DNA from: Oligosphaeraceae bacterium
GTDB lineage: Bacteria; Verrucomicrobiota; Lentisphaeria; Oligosphaerales; Oligosphaeraceae
Assembly (NCBI GenBank): GCA_012515455.1
Contig: JAAYYJ010000424.1
Location: forward strand, 1-6,641
Reading direction: 5' to 3'
Length of the DNA: 6,641 nucleotides
Part shown: positions 1-6,298 of the stretch, piece after piece
Layout of the letters: each line of letters starts with the position of its first letter
Position numbering within the stretch: position 1 is the stretch's first letter
Program-made: the position numbers and the translations under genes
Notes under the pieces: model-generated
What the model saw: only the letters and a program-made list of their open reading frames with translations
Database searches by the model: none
Told to the model about the DNA's origin: nothing

Positions 1-597
1 ATGGACTCTCCCCTGGGCTTCAGTAACCGGCACCCGCTGCACCCGGTGCACGCCGCTTTCAAAATGCAGGATACTCCAGGCGTCGCTGCCGCGGACGGTG
101 AAGGCGGCATTTTTCAACCCTCCCAAGGGGGTCTCGGCCATTTCCAGAATTTCCACCTTCCAGCCTTTGATGTCCGCGTAGCGCTGGTACATCCGGGCCA
201 GGTCAGCGGCAAACAGCCCCGCCTCATCGCCACCGGCGGCGGGGCGGATTTCCACAATCACGTCCTTGCCTTCATTGGGGTGGGGCGGCAGGATTAGGGC
301 TTTCAATTCACCATCCAGGCGGTGTTCTTGCCTGTCGAGCTCGAGCAGGTCAGCTTCCAGCAGTGCGTTGAATTCCTGATCCTGTGAGCTTTTCAGCAGT
401 TCGTGGTTGTCAGTGATCTGCCGCTGGACCTTCTGATATTCCTGCCAGACGTCTGACAAATGTTTTAGCTGCTGATATTCACGGTTCAGCAGGTGATATT
501 CCTTCTGGCTGCTGCCGGCAAAAGAAAAATTGGCAATCGCCCGTTCAAGTTCATGCAGGCGCGAATTGCTGTTCTGGAGGTAATGCTCAAGATTCAC
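1..597 (-). CDS. prfA: Peptide chain release factor 1 (RF1), N-terminal part, cut by the window edge
   Basis: Class I release factor that recognises UAA and UAG in the ribosomal A site and triggers release of the finished protein. The visible 199 codons cover the helical N-terminal domain (about residues 1-100) and the start of the PCRF/domain 2 region. Family landmarks are the block IRPAAGGDEAGLFAADLARMY (about 118-138, shown in part), then FESGVHRVQRVPVTEAQGR. The P190-V191-T192 triplet is the PxT codon-recognition motif of RF1, which separates it from RF2 (SPF). The GGQ catalytic motif would lie beyond position 1. The start is the GTG at 597-595: from there NREYQQL falls at residue 38, against residue 39 for the matching E. 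coli RF1 motif. The frame stays open upstream but has only GTG alternatives (636, 654) inside a hairpin. No clear Shine-Dalgarno sequence precedes the GTG. The reading frame is unbroken. It lies 99 bases downstream of rpmE, a common pairing in bacteria. Confidence 0.95.
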   Translation of the reverse strand, partial: MNLEHYLQNSNSRLHELERAIANFSFAGSSQKEYHLLNREYQQLKHLSDVWQEYQKVQRQITDNHELLKSSQDQEFNALLEADLLELDRQEHRLDGELKALILPPHPNEGKDVIVEIRPAAGGDEAGLFAADLARMYQRYADIKGWKVEILEMAETPLGGLKNAAFTVRGSDAWSILHFESGVHRVQRVPVTEAQGRVH

Positions 598-624
598 TGT
601 CGTAGCGGTTGGGAAGCAAACATG

Positions 625-673
625 AAACCAAAACACGGAATATCCGATTCCCACTGGAAACAGATATTCCGTG
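625..673 (-). terminator. Hairpin with U-tract between rpmE and prfA; probable intrinsic terminator or attenuator
   Basis: A perfect 11-bp inverted repeat (CACGGAATATC at 634-644 and GATATTCCGTG at 663-673) surrounds an 18-base loop. The loop can fold further: 648-651 TTCC pairs with 656-659 GGAA. Read on the minus strand, the hairpin is followed by TTTTGGTTT (633-625), as expected for a rho-independent terminator. It begins 23 bases after the rpmE stop and ends about 28 bases before the prfA GTG. It could end the pnp-rpmE transcript or partially attenuate prfA. The stem is only moderately GC-rich, so efficiency is uncertain. Confidence 0.6.
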
Positions 674-696
674 CCAATTGAGGAGCAAATGAGTCT

Positions 697-903
697 CTAG
701 GACTGTTTTTTGGCATAGCGGCGGTTGAAGGCATCGACCCGGCCTTCAGTGTCCACCAGCTTCTGCTTGCCAGTGAAAAACGGATGGCATTTCGAACAAA
801 TGCCAATCGTGGTCTTGGCGACATTGGAGAAGACCTCGAACTGATTGCCGCAGGCGCAGTTCACGGTGCATTTCTGATACTTGGGATGGATTTTGTCTTT
901 CAT
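697..903 (-). CDS. rpmE: 50S ribosomal protein L31, zinc-binding form
   Basis: Small protein of the large ribosomal subunit that helps bridge the two subunits. The 68-residue product begins MKDKIHPKYQKC and matches L31 along its length, with the signature CSKCHPFFTGKQ (36-47) and a GRVDAFNRRY end. Cysteines C16, C18, C36 and C39 form the CxC...CxxC set of the zinc-containing (C+) type. An extra cysteine at position 12 is not part of that set. The chosen start is the ATG at 903-901, preceded by AAGGA with 7 bases spacing. An in-frame ATG at 930 would add nine residues that L31 proteins lack. The gene begins 48 bases after the pnp stop, so co-transcription with pnp is likely. A 13-bp near-palindrome (927-939, ACAAAT-A-ATTTGT in plus-strand reading) lies in the gap, but its role is unknown. 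Confidence 0.97.
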   Translation of the reverse strand: MKDKIHPKYQKCTVNCACGNQFEVFSNVAKTTIGICSKCHPFFTGKQKLVDTEGRVDAFNRRYAKKQS

Positions 904-951
904 AACCGTATCCTTGTTTGAGGCCAACAAATAATTTGTCGGGGACTTATT

Positions 952-3042
952 TCACAATTCTTTCAAGGCAGCTTTGCGGCTCAGGCGGACCCGGCCGCGG
1001 TCATCGATGCCGACTACTTTGACGGTGATCTTGTCACCGACTTTGCAGACGTCCTCGACTTTTTCGACGCGCGCGTCGGACAACTCGGAAATATGCACCA
1101 TGCCTTCCTGGCCCGGCAGGATTTCCACAAAAGCCCCGAAATCCTTGACCGTCTTCACCACACCATTGTAGATGCTGCCGACTTCGACCTCTCCGGTGCA
1201 GGACTCGACCAGGTATTTGGCCTGGGCCATGGCCTCGCCGTCGGGAGTGAAAATCTTAACCGTACCGTCCTCCTCGACATTGATCTGGGCGCCGGTGCTG
1301 TCCTGGATGCCGCGGATGTTCTTGCCGCCGGGGCCGATCAGCGCCCCGATCTTCTCGGGATTGATCTTAACCACGCACATCTGGGGGGCGAATTTGCTCA
1401 ACTCAGCCCTGGGCTTGTCGAGGCAGGCATTCATAATGGCGCGGATTTTGCTTCTGGCGGCCTTGTTCATCAGCATGGCCTGATACATCCCATCGAGGTC
1501 GAGCCCGGCGATCTTCAGGTCGAGCTGGAAGCCAGTGATGCCTTTGCTGGTGCCTGAAACCTTGAAGTCCATATCGCCGTAATGATCTTCCGATCCCAAG
1601 ATGTCGACCAGGAATTCGCGCTTGTGCTGCCCGGTGACCAGACCGACTGAAATGCCCACTACCGCATCACTGACCGGGACGCCGGCATCCATCAGGGCCA
1701 GACTGGAACCGCAGACCGTGGCCATCGAGGAGGAACCATTGGAACCGAGAATCTCAGAGGTCACCCGGACGGTGTACGGATATTCTGCGGGCAGGACCTC
1801 GGCGACGGAACGCTCTGCCAGCGCTCCGTGCCCGATCTCCCGCCGGCTGGTGGAACCATAGCGCCCGACTTCGCCGGTGCTGAAATTCGGGAAATTGTAA
1901 TGCAACATGAAGGATTTAGACTTGGCGCCCCCGGTGATGACGTCAAAATCCTGGGCATCGCCGCTGGAGCCCAGGGTCGCGACCACCAGCGCCTGGGTGT
2001 CACCGCGCTGGAACAAGGCACTGCCGTGCACTCGCGGCAGCACTCCTACTTCACAGGAAATGGGGCGCAGTTCATCCAGTTTGCGGCCATCCTGGCGGAT
2101 GCCATTTTCAAGCACCAAGCCGCGGATGGCTTTCTCCAGCAGAATTTCCCAGACCAGTTTGAAATCCGGGGGATTACCAGCCGCATCGCTGAAACGCGGA
2201 GTCATTTCGGTAACTAATGCCGCAAAAAGCTCATTCTGCTGGTTCTGGCGTTCGAGCTTGCCGGGGGCCGAGCAGGCAGCGGCCAGACGGTCAGCGCAGA
2301 ACTCCTCACAGGCAGCCAGGAATTCGGGAGTCGGGACATTGGGCACATAGGCGCTTTTGGCCTTGTTAACTCTGGCCGCTAGCTCCTTCTGAGCTTCAAT
2401 CTGGCGGATGACGATGGAGTCGGCAAACAACATCGCATCGCGCAAATCCTCTTCGCTGATTTCTTTGCCCCGGCCTTCAATCATGATGACCTTGCCGGCG
2501 ATGCCCGCGTAGACCAAATCCAGGTCGCTCTTGCTGATTTCAGTATTGGTGGGATTGGCAATGAACTGCCCGTTGATCCGCCCGACCCGCACTGCGCCAA
2601 CCGGACCATTGAAGGGGATGTCAGAGACCATCAGCGCCGCTGACGCACCCAGGATGCTCAGCACATCGGGCTCATTCTCACCATCAGCACTCAACAGAGT
2701 GGAAACAATCTGGACCTCGTTGATGAAACCCTCGGGGAACAGCGGCCGCAGAGGACGGTCAGTCATGCGCGCGGTCAATATCTCTTTCTCGGTCGGACGC
2801 CCTTCGCGCTTGAAAAAGCCGCCGGGGATTTTGCCGGCCGCAGCAAAGCGTTCGCGGTACTCGACCTGCAGCGGGAAGAAATCGATGCCCGGACGGGGCG
2901 CGGCGCTGCAGGCGCAGACCAGAACCATGCTGTCGCCTTGCCGGACCGTGACTGAGCCATTGCTCAGCAGAGCCAGCTTGCCGGTCTCCAGAATCAGTTC
3001 GCGCTTGGCGCCTAAATCAATAACTGCAGTCTCAATGCTCAT
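952..3042 (-). CDS. pnp: Polyribonucleotide nucleotidyltransferase (polynucleotide phosphorylase)
   Basis: Phosphorolytic 3'-to-5' exoribonuclease that releases nucleoside diphosphates from RNA and can also add 3' tails. It acts as a cytoplasmic trimer, often in an RNA degradosome. The 696-residue product is full length (E. coli 711). Domain order is first RNase PH core (about 10-220), helical linker (about 240-310), second RNase PH core (about 315-540), KH (about 553-610) and S1 (about 620-690). Visible landmarks are FFKREGRPTEKEIL (76-89), the phosphate-binding GSSSM (436-440), the catalytic aspartates D486 and D492 in EDHYGDMD, the KH loop IGPGGK (569-574), and an S1 stretch VKDFGAFVEILPGQEGMVHI. 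The start is the ATG at 3042-3040, with AAAAGGA about 7-8 bases upstream. An in-frame ATG at 3072 lacks a ribosome binding site and would add ten poorly conserved residues. rpsO lies upstream, the usual rpsO-pnp order, and the spacer hairpins suggest post-transcriptional control. Confidence 0.98.
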   Translation of the reverse strand: MSIETAVIDLGAKRELILETGKLALLSNGSVTVRQGDSMVLVCACSAAPRPGIDFFPLQVEYRERFAAAGKIPGGFFKREGRPTEKEILTARMTDRPLRPLFPEGFINEVQIVSTLLSADGENEPDVLSILGASAALMVSDIPFNGPVGAVRVGRINGQFIANPTNTEISKSDLDLVYAGIAGKVIMIEGRGKEISEEDLRDAMLFADSIVIRQIEAQKELAARVNKAKSAYVPNVPTPEFLAACEEFCADRLAAACSAPGKLERQNQQNELFAALVTEMTPRFSDAAGNPPDFKLVWEILLEKAIRGLVLENGIRQDGRKLDELRPISCEVGVLPRVHGSALFQRGDTQALVVATLGSSGDAQDFDVITGGAKSKSFMLHYNFPNFSTGEVGRYGSTSRREIGHGALAERSVAEVLPAEYPYTVRVTSEILGSNGSSSMATVCGSSLALMDAGVPVSDAVVGISVGLVTGQHKREFLVDILGSEDHYGDMDFKVSGTSKGITGFQLDLKIAGLDLDGMYQAMLMNKAARSKIRAIMNACLDKPRAELSKFAPQMCVVKINPEKIGALIGPGGKNIRGIQDSTGAQINVEEDGTVKIFTPDGEAMAQAKYLVESCTGEVEVGSIYNGVVKTVKDFGAFVEILPGQEGMVHISELSDARVEKVEDVCKVGDKITVKVVGIDDRGRVRLSRKAALKEL

Positions 3043-3109
3043 TGTCTTTTCCTTTTGCATTTGGAAAGACATTTCTGCTCAGGACCGCCAGACTAAGACT
3101 GGCAATTGC

Positions 3110-3162
3110 GGAATTGCGGCAGCAGCAATCAGCTGTTCCGATTGCTGCTGCCGACCAATTCC
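3110..3162 (-). promoter_or_regulatory. Long stem-loop in the pnp leader, candidate RNase III processing site
   Basis: A perfect 14-bp inverted repeat (CGGCAGCAGCAATC at 3117-3130, GATTGCTGCTGCCG at 3140-3153) closes a 9-base loop. After a two-base bulge (3154-3155) a further 7 bp pair (3110-3116 with 3156-3162). The result is about 21 bp of helix in the pnp mRNA leader, ending 67 bases before the pnp start codon. No U-tract follows it on the minus strand, so it does not look like a terminator. In E. coli a long hairpin in the same place is cut by RNase III, and PNPase then represses its own message. The same role here is an inference from position and shape. A small 5-bp stem (3087-3091 with 3099-3103) follows it. 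Confidence 0.6.
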
Positions 3163-3194
3163 ACAACAGAATGCCCCGGAGTCAATATCTTTCC

Positions 3195-3244
3195 CAAAAA
3201 TCAAATCAGCAGGACGACCGGCTGCTCAGCCAGTGCGTCCTGCT
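3195..3244 (-). terminator. Probable intrinsic terminator after rpsO
   Basis: On the minus strand a 9-bp perfect stem (AGCAGGACG / CGTCCTGCT, plus-strand arms 3208-3216 and 3236-3244) contains a second short stem (GGCT 3220-3223 with AGCC 3228-3231). It is followed by the U-rich run GATTTGATTTTT. The hairpin begins 16 bases after the rpsO stop codon. Its place between rpsO and pnp matches the partial terminator known in E. coli. Read-through or a separate pnp promoter would then supply pnp. I see no convincing promoter in the 45 bases between the two hairpins. Confidence 0.65.
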
Positions 3245-3260
3245 CCGAAAGTCTGCGCGC

Positions 3261-3524
3261 TTAGTGGCGCAGGCCGACCTTGCGAATCAAAGTGATGTAG
3301 CGCTCGTAATCATTGCGCTGCAGGTAATCCAACAGACTGCGGCGGCGGTTGTTGATGGCAATCAACCCCCGGCGGCTGCTGAAATCCTTCTTGTGCAGCT
3401 TTAAATGCTCGGTCAGCTCACTGATCCGGGCCGAAGCCAGAGCTACTTGTACTTCTACCGAACCGACATCGTTGCCCGAACGCTGGTACTCTTTGATGAT
3501 CTCGTCTTTTTGCTGTTTGTTCAT
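3261..3524 (-). CDS. rpsO: 30S ribosomal protein S15
   Basis: Primary 16S rRNA-binding protein that helps build the central domain of the small subunit and contributes to an intersubunit bridge. The 87-residue product (E. coli 89) covers the whole family: GSVEVQVA (21-28), the rRNA-contacting stretch HKKDFSSRRGL (44-54), RRSLLDYL (61-68) and the terminal GLRH. The start is the ATG at 3524-3522, with AAGG 8 bases upstream. It lies 132 bases after eboE and 218 bases before pnp, giving the widespread rpsO-pnp arrangement. S15 often represses its own mRNA by binding its leader. The leader here is long enough for that, but I cannot assign a known leader fold. Confidence 0.98.
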   Translation of the reverse strand: MNKQQKDEIIKEYQRSGNDVGSVEVQVALASARISELTEHLKLHKKDFSSRRGLIAINNRRRSLLDYLQRNDYERYITLIRKVGLRH

Positions 3525-3656
3525 CCTGTTTACCTTGAATCGTTTTCGCTACCAAACCATACGCGGATAAATTCCGTCCTGAGTGTAATGATCCAGTCAT
3601 CTCTCATGCGAATAACGGAAAAACTTTAACATAATGCCAAAAAAGTTTTTTTCCAG
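3525..3656 (-). promoter_or_regulatory. eboE-rpsO gap: candidate promoter and rpsO leader
   Basis: This 132-base gap has no gene. On the minus strand it begins with an A7-C-T6 run (3652-3639) that could act as an UP-like AT element. It overlaps TTGGCA (3640-3635), which matches the -35 consensus at five of six positions. The -10 candidates at 17-18 bases (CGTTAT or GTTATT, around 3617-3611) are poor, matching only three of six. The remaining roughly 85 bases would be the rpsO leader, ending in the AAGG ribosome binding site. The A/T run is symmetrical but has no GC stem, so I do not call it a terminator for eboE. Confidence 0.3.
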
Positions 3657-4859
3657 TCAGGGGGATGTTTTTTCGTCTTTTCCGTTGTCATCGGCGGGGG
3701 ACTGCAGTTTATTTCGGCACCAGTTGAGGTCTGCGGCCAGGCATTGTTCCAGGGGTAGCTGACGCAATTCCTGGGGCAGCACGGCGAAGGTGTAGGTCTC
3801 CAGCTCCAGGTGTCTGAGGTCCTGCCGGGCGATCTGGCGGAAAAAATTGTCGTCCAGGTCAGTCCTGGTTGAGGACCTGCCGTGGTCATCCCCGGCTGTC
3901 AAGGGGATATGGAAATGGGTGCGCAATTCAGGGGCCTGCTGCTGCCGGGCGAAGTATAGTCCCTCGGGCAGGTCGGGGAAGCGGATGCTCTGGCGGGAGC
4001 CTGGTTGCAGACGGACGCTGCACTGATGCAGGTAGACTTGGTCCTGGAAGGATTCCGCCTGCGACAGCCCGGAGCGGTCGAAAACCGGGGCGGCGCTCAG
4101 CTGCACCTTGGCCAGGCTGATGCCGGCCTGAGAGAATTTCTGCAGGCAGTCCGCCGGTGATTCACCCAGCACGCCCTGGTGACAGGTGTCCAGGCAGACC
4201 CCCAGGTAACGGCTGCTGACTTCCCGGGCATGGCGGGAATACCGCCAGTAGATTTGCTCAAAGAAATTCACCGTCGAGGAGCAGCTGTCGAGCAGGCAGT
4301 CCGGCTCCGGCTCCAACCCGAAGCTGATGTGCTTGCCTGATTCCAGCTCCAGAATTTGCAGTGCACTCACCAGCTGATCGAGATTCATGATGGCGGCATA
4401 GAGGGCTTGAGTTGACATCTGCCCGCGATATGCCAGGGGCATGGTGCTGATGCTGCCCCAGGACAATCCGGCGGGCAGTAGCTGGGCCAGTACTGCGGCT
4501 GCATCCAAGCTGTATTGCAGCCTCTCCGGAGAGCTCCAGTCGGGCAGATAGACACTGCGTTTGACCGGCTGGCGGTGGAACTCACCATAAGGGAAGGCAT
4601 TGACCGTAAACGGGTACAGTCCTTCTCCGGCGCAGAAATCCCGCATTTCGGCAATTGCGGCAGGATGACTGCGGAGGAAGGCGGCGGAGCTGGCGCTGAA
4701 GCGCAGTCCCAGGCCGAAATCCTGCGTAATCCCCAGCAGTTTTTTGATGCGTGCGGGGTAGGTCTGTACTGCCTGGAACTGTTCCTGCCAGGATTCGCCG
4801 GGGTGGACATTCAGGCAGTAGGTCAGATGGCAGCTGTGGTCGCCCTGGTGGATCAGCAT
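3657..4859 (-). CDS. eboE: EboE-family TIM-barrel metabolite-traffic protein
   Basis: EboE proteins are xylose-isomerase-like TIM barrels encoded in ebo gene clusters. In cyanobacteria and some other bacteria these clusters are linked to moving precursor metabolites to the periplasm. The enzymatic reaction, if any, is not established. The 400-residue product shows the family's features in order, as I recall them: HLTYCLNVHPGESW (11-24), GLGLRFSASSAAFL (49-62), YPFTVNAFPYGEFH (82-95), VYLPDWSSPERL (103-114), WGSISTMPLAYR (134-145), GLEPEPDCLLD (181-191), LGVCLDTCHQGV (219-230), KVQLSAAP (251-258), VYLHQCSVR (275-283), HFHIPL (315-320) and LELETYTFAVLP (351-362). E183, D224, H227 and E354 are likely metal or substrate ligands by analogy with the superfamily. 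No signal peptide or membrane segment is evident. The ATG at 4859 overlaps the ligase stop by 7 bases, implying translational coupling. The polar tail (about 386-400) is probably disordered. No other ebo gene is in the window. Confidence 0.88.
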   Translation of the reverse strand: MLIHQGDHSCHLTYCLNVHPGESWQEQFQAVQTYPARIKKLLGITQDFGLGLRFSASSAAFLRSHPAAIAEMRDFCAGEGLYPFTVNAFPYGEFHRQPVKRSVYLPDWSSPERLQYSLDAAAVLAQLLPAGLSWGSISTMPLAYRGQMSTQALYAAIMNLDQLVSALQILELESGKHISFGLEPEPDCLLDSCSSTVNFFEQIYWRYSRHAREVSSRYLGVCLDTCHQGVLGESPADCLQKFSQAGISLAKVQLSAAPVFDRSGLSQAESFQDQVYLHQCSVRLQPGSRQSIRFPDLPEGLYFARQQQAPELRTHFHIPLTAGDDHGRSSTRTDLDDNFFRQIARQDLRHLELETYTFAVLPQELRQLPLEQCLAADLNWCRNKLQSPADDNGKDEKTSP

Positions 4860-6262
4860 GCCAGTGTTCCTGTCCAGCTGCGCAGCGATGCGTCGCGGGC
4901 GCCCATCACCAGCACGCAGCGCTGGGCCTGACTGTTCCTGATTATGGCGGCGGCGGTTTCCCGGTCGGGGACATACATGACTGGCAGACCCCGGGCGGCA
5001 TATTCCTCTGCCACCTCCTGCGCGGTCGGCTGGTGGCTGCTGCTGCCGCCGGCGTAGTAGACCGGCAGGAGAAGCAGCTGGTCGCCGTGCTGCAAAGACT
5101 CGCGCAGGCTCTCAGCCAGGGCCTGGCGCATAAAGCCGAGTGGTCCGAAGCCGTGGGGTTGAAAGACCGCCAGCACCGGACTGCCGAAACGCTCACGCGC
5201 GGCGGCCAGGGCCGCGGCAATTTTTTCCGGGTTGTGGGCGTAGTCGTTGATATATGGGCAGCGTGCTCCCGGCGCTGACATCAGTTCGAACCGCTGCCTG
5301 ATGCCGGTGAAGCCGTGCATTGCTTCGGCCAGTGCGGCCGGGGACTGCGAGGGCAGAACGATGCTTAGCATTTGCAGTACGGCCGCGGCATTCCAAGCCG
5401 AGTGCAAACCCGTCTGCCGGCAGCTGATGGGAGGATATCCTGTGATGGTGAATTGGCAGCCCTCCGGCGTTCCTTGGTAAGTCTGGACATAGGCCGAGGG
5501 AACGGCGGCGGGTTTTTCTGAGAAATATTTGCGGGTCAGAGCCGGGGGTGGCAGGTCCGCCAGCTGGGCCGGGAGCACTGCCGCCCGGGCAGCCCGGGCC
5601 AGGAAGGCAGCAAAGACTTCCTGCAGTTCCGCAGTGCTGTAGTGATCATTGCCGATATTGAGCAACAGCGCGTATTCCGGGCTGAACTCGCGGATACTGC
5701 GGTCGCTCTCATCGACCTCAAAGACGGCAAATTCCGGTTCCGGATCGGAAAAAAAGTTCCCTGGATGGGTCTGATTTTCATAATCCAGGTCGTAGCCGCC
5801 GTTGACCATCAGCACCTGCCGGGAGAGCTGGCGCAGGGCCGAGGTCAGCCAGCCGGTGACGGTAGTCTTGCCGCATGATCCAGCCACTGCGATCTGGGCT
5901 ATCTGCAGCCGCTGCAGGGTCTGGGAGAGGGCCACGGCGCGGTGGAATATGGGCAGTGCGGGGGCGGCTGCCAGGTCGGCATTGCCAGGTTCGATGGCCG
6001 CGGAGACCACCAGGGCGTCGGGCCGGAACTCCCGCGGGCCGCTGCCGTCCTGGGGGAAAAGGACGGCTCCCTGGCAGCGCAATTTGCTATAGAGGTCTTG
6101 TTTGTCCGGCTCTGCCAGTCCACGGTCGCTGCCGGCTACGGTGTATCCCTGGCGGAGAAGCAGCTGCGCGAGGGCACTCATGCCAATGCCGCCAATGCCC
6201 AGCAGGAAGACCCTGGCGGGGGAAGGAATGAATTCTGACCCATAGGAAAATTGTTCGCTCAT
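4853..6262 (-). CDS. MurC/Mpl-like Mur ligase (UDP-N-acetylmuramate--amino acid/peptide ligase family)
   Basis: ATP-dependent amide ligase of the Mur family. MurC adds L-alanine to UDP-MurNAc and Mpl reattaches recycled peptides; which substrate this one uses cannot be read from sequence. The 469-residue product has all three domains: an N-terminal Rossmann-like UDP-MurNAc domain with LLGIGGIGMSALAQ (20-33) and VSAAIEPGNADL (86-97), a central ATPase domain with P-loop AGSCGKTTV (127-135), EVDESD (182-187) and NIGNDH (202-207), and a C-terminal domain with NDYAHNP (339-345), FQPHGFGPLGFM (367-378) and VYYAGG (401-406). Departures from MurC: GTHGKT is GSCGKT, the HNxxN adenine motif is HSAWN (287-291), DDYGHHP is NDYAHNP, and FQPHRYxR is FQPHGFGP. 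It may therefore be a paralogue, with the true murC elsewhere. The start is the ATG at 6262, with GAAGG 8 bases upstream. An in-frame ATG at 6343 would translate through the AT-rich promoter-like stretch. It is co-transcribed with eboE. Confidence 0.85.
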   Translation of the reverse strand: MSEQFSYGSEFIPSPARVFLLGIGGIGMSALAQLLLRQGYTVAGSDRGLAEPDKQDLYSKLRCQGAVLFPQDGSGPREFRPDALVVSAAIEPGNADLAAAPALPIFHRAVALSQTLQRLQIAQIAVAGSCGKTTVTGWLTSALRQLSRQVLMVNGGYDLDYENQTHPGNFFSDPEPEFAVFEVDESDRSIREFSPEYALLLNIGNDHYSTAELQEVFAAFLARAARAAVLPAQLADLPPPALTRKYFSEKPAAVPSAYVQTYQGTPEGCQFTITGYPPISCRQTGLHSAWNAAAVLQMLSIVLPSQSPAALAEAMHGFTGIRQRFELMSAPGARCPYINDYAHNPEKIAAALAAARERFGSPVLAVFQPHGFGPLGFMRQALAESLRESLQHGDQLLLLPVYYAGGSSSHQPTAQEVAEEYAARGLPVMYVPDRETAAAIIRNSQAQRCVLVMGARDASLRSWTGTLAC

Positions 6263-6292
6263 TGGCTGCGCCTTCGGGGGTTGGCAAACTAT

Positions 6293-6298
6293 ATTATA
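6293..6298 (-). promoter_or_regulatory. Candidate -10 element for the ligase-eboE operon
   Basis: On the minus strand a perfect TATAAT (6298-6293) sits in a markedly AT-rich patch (about 6286-6307) within otherwise GC-rich sequence, about 30 bases before the ligase start codon. This would give a leader of roughly 20-25 bases. No good -35 box lies at 16-18 bases: the hexamer at 17 bases is ATGTTG. The nearest TTG-type box (TTGCTT, 6318-6313) is only 14 bases away. The -10 is convincing by eye; the full promoter is not. Confidence 0.45.

Noticed and set aside
904..930. Nine-residue N-terminal extension of L31 from the ATG at 930
   Set aside because: L31 proteins begin at MK(K/D)xIHPKY; the ATG at 903 has AAGGA 7 bases upstream.
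2531..3295. A 254-codon open frame on the plus strand across the start of pnp and the rpsO-pnp spacer
   Set aside because: It is antisense to strongly conserved pnp sequence, has low-complexity Ser/Arg/Pro-rich composition and resembles no family; it is a shadow of GC-rich codon structure.
3639..3652. A6-G-T7 run just after eboE as an intrinsic terminator
   Set aside because: There is no GC-containing stem and no usable loop; it is better seen as an AT-rich element near the rpsO promoter.
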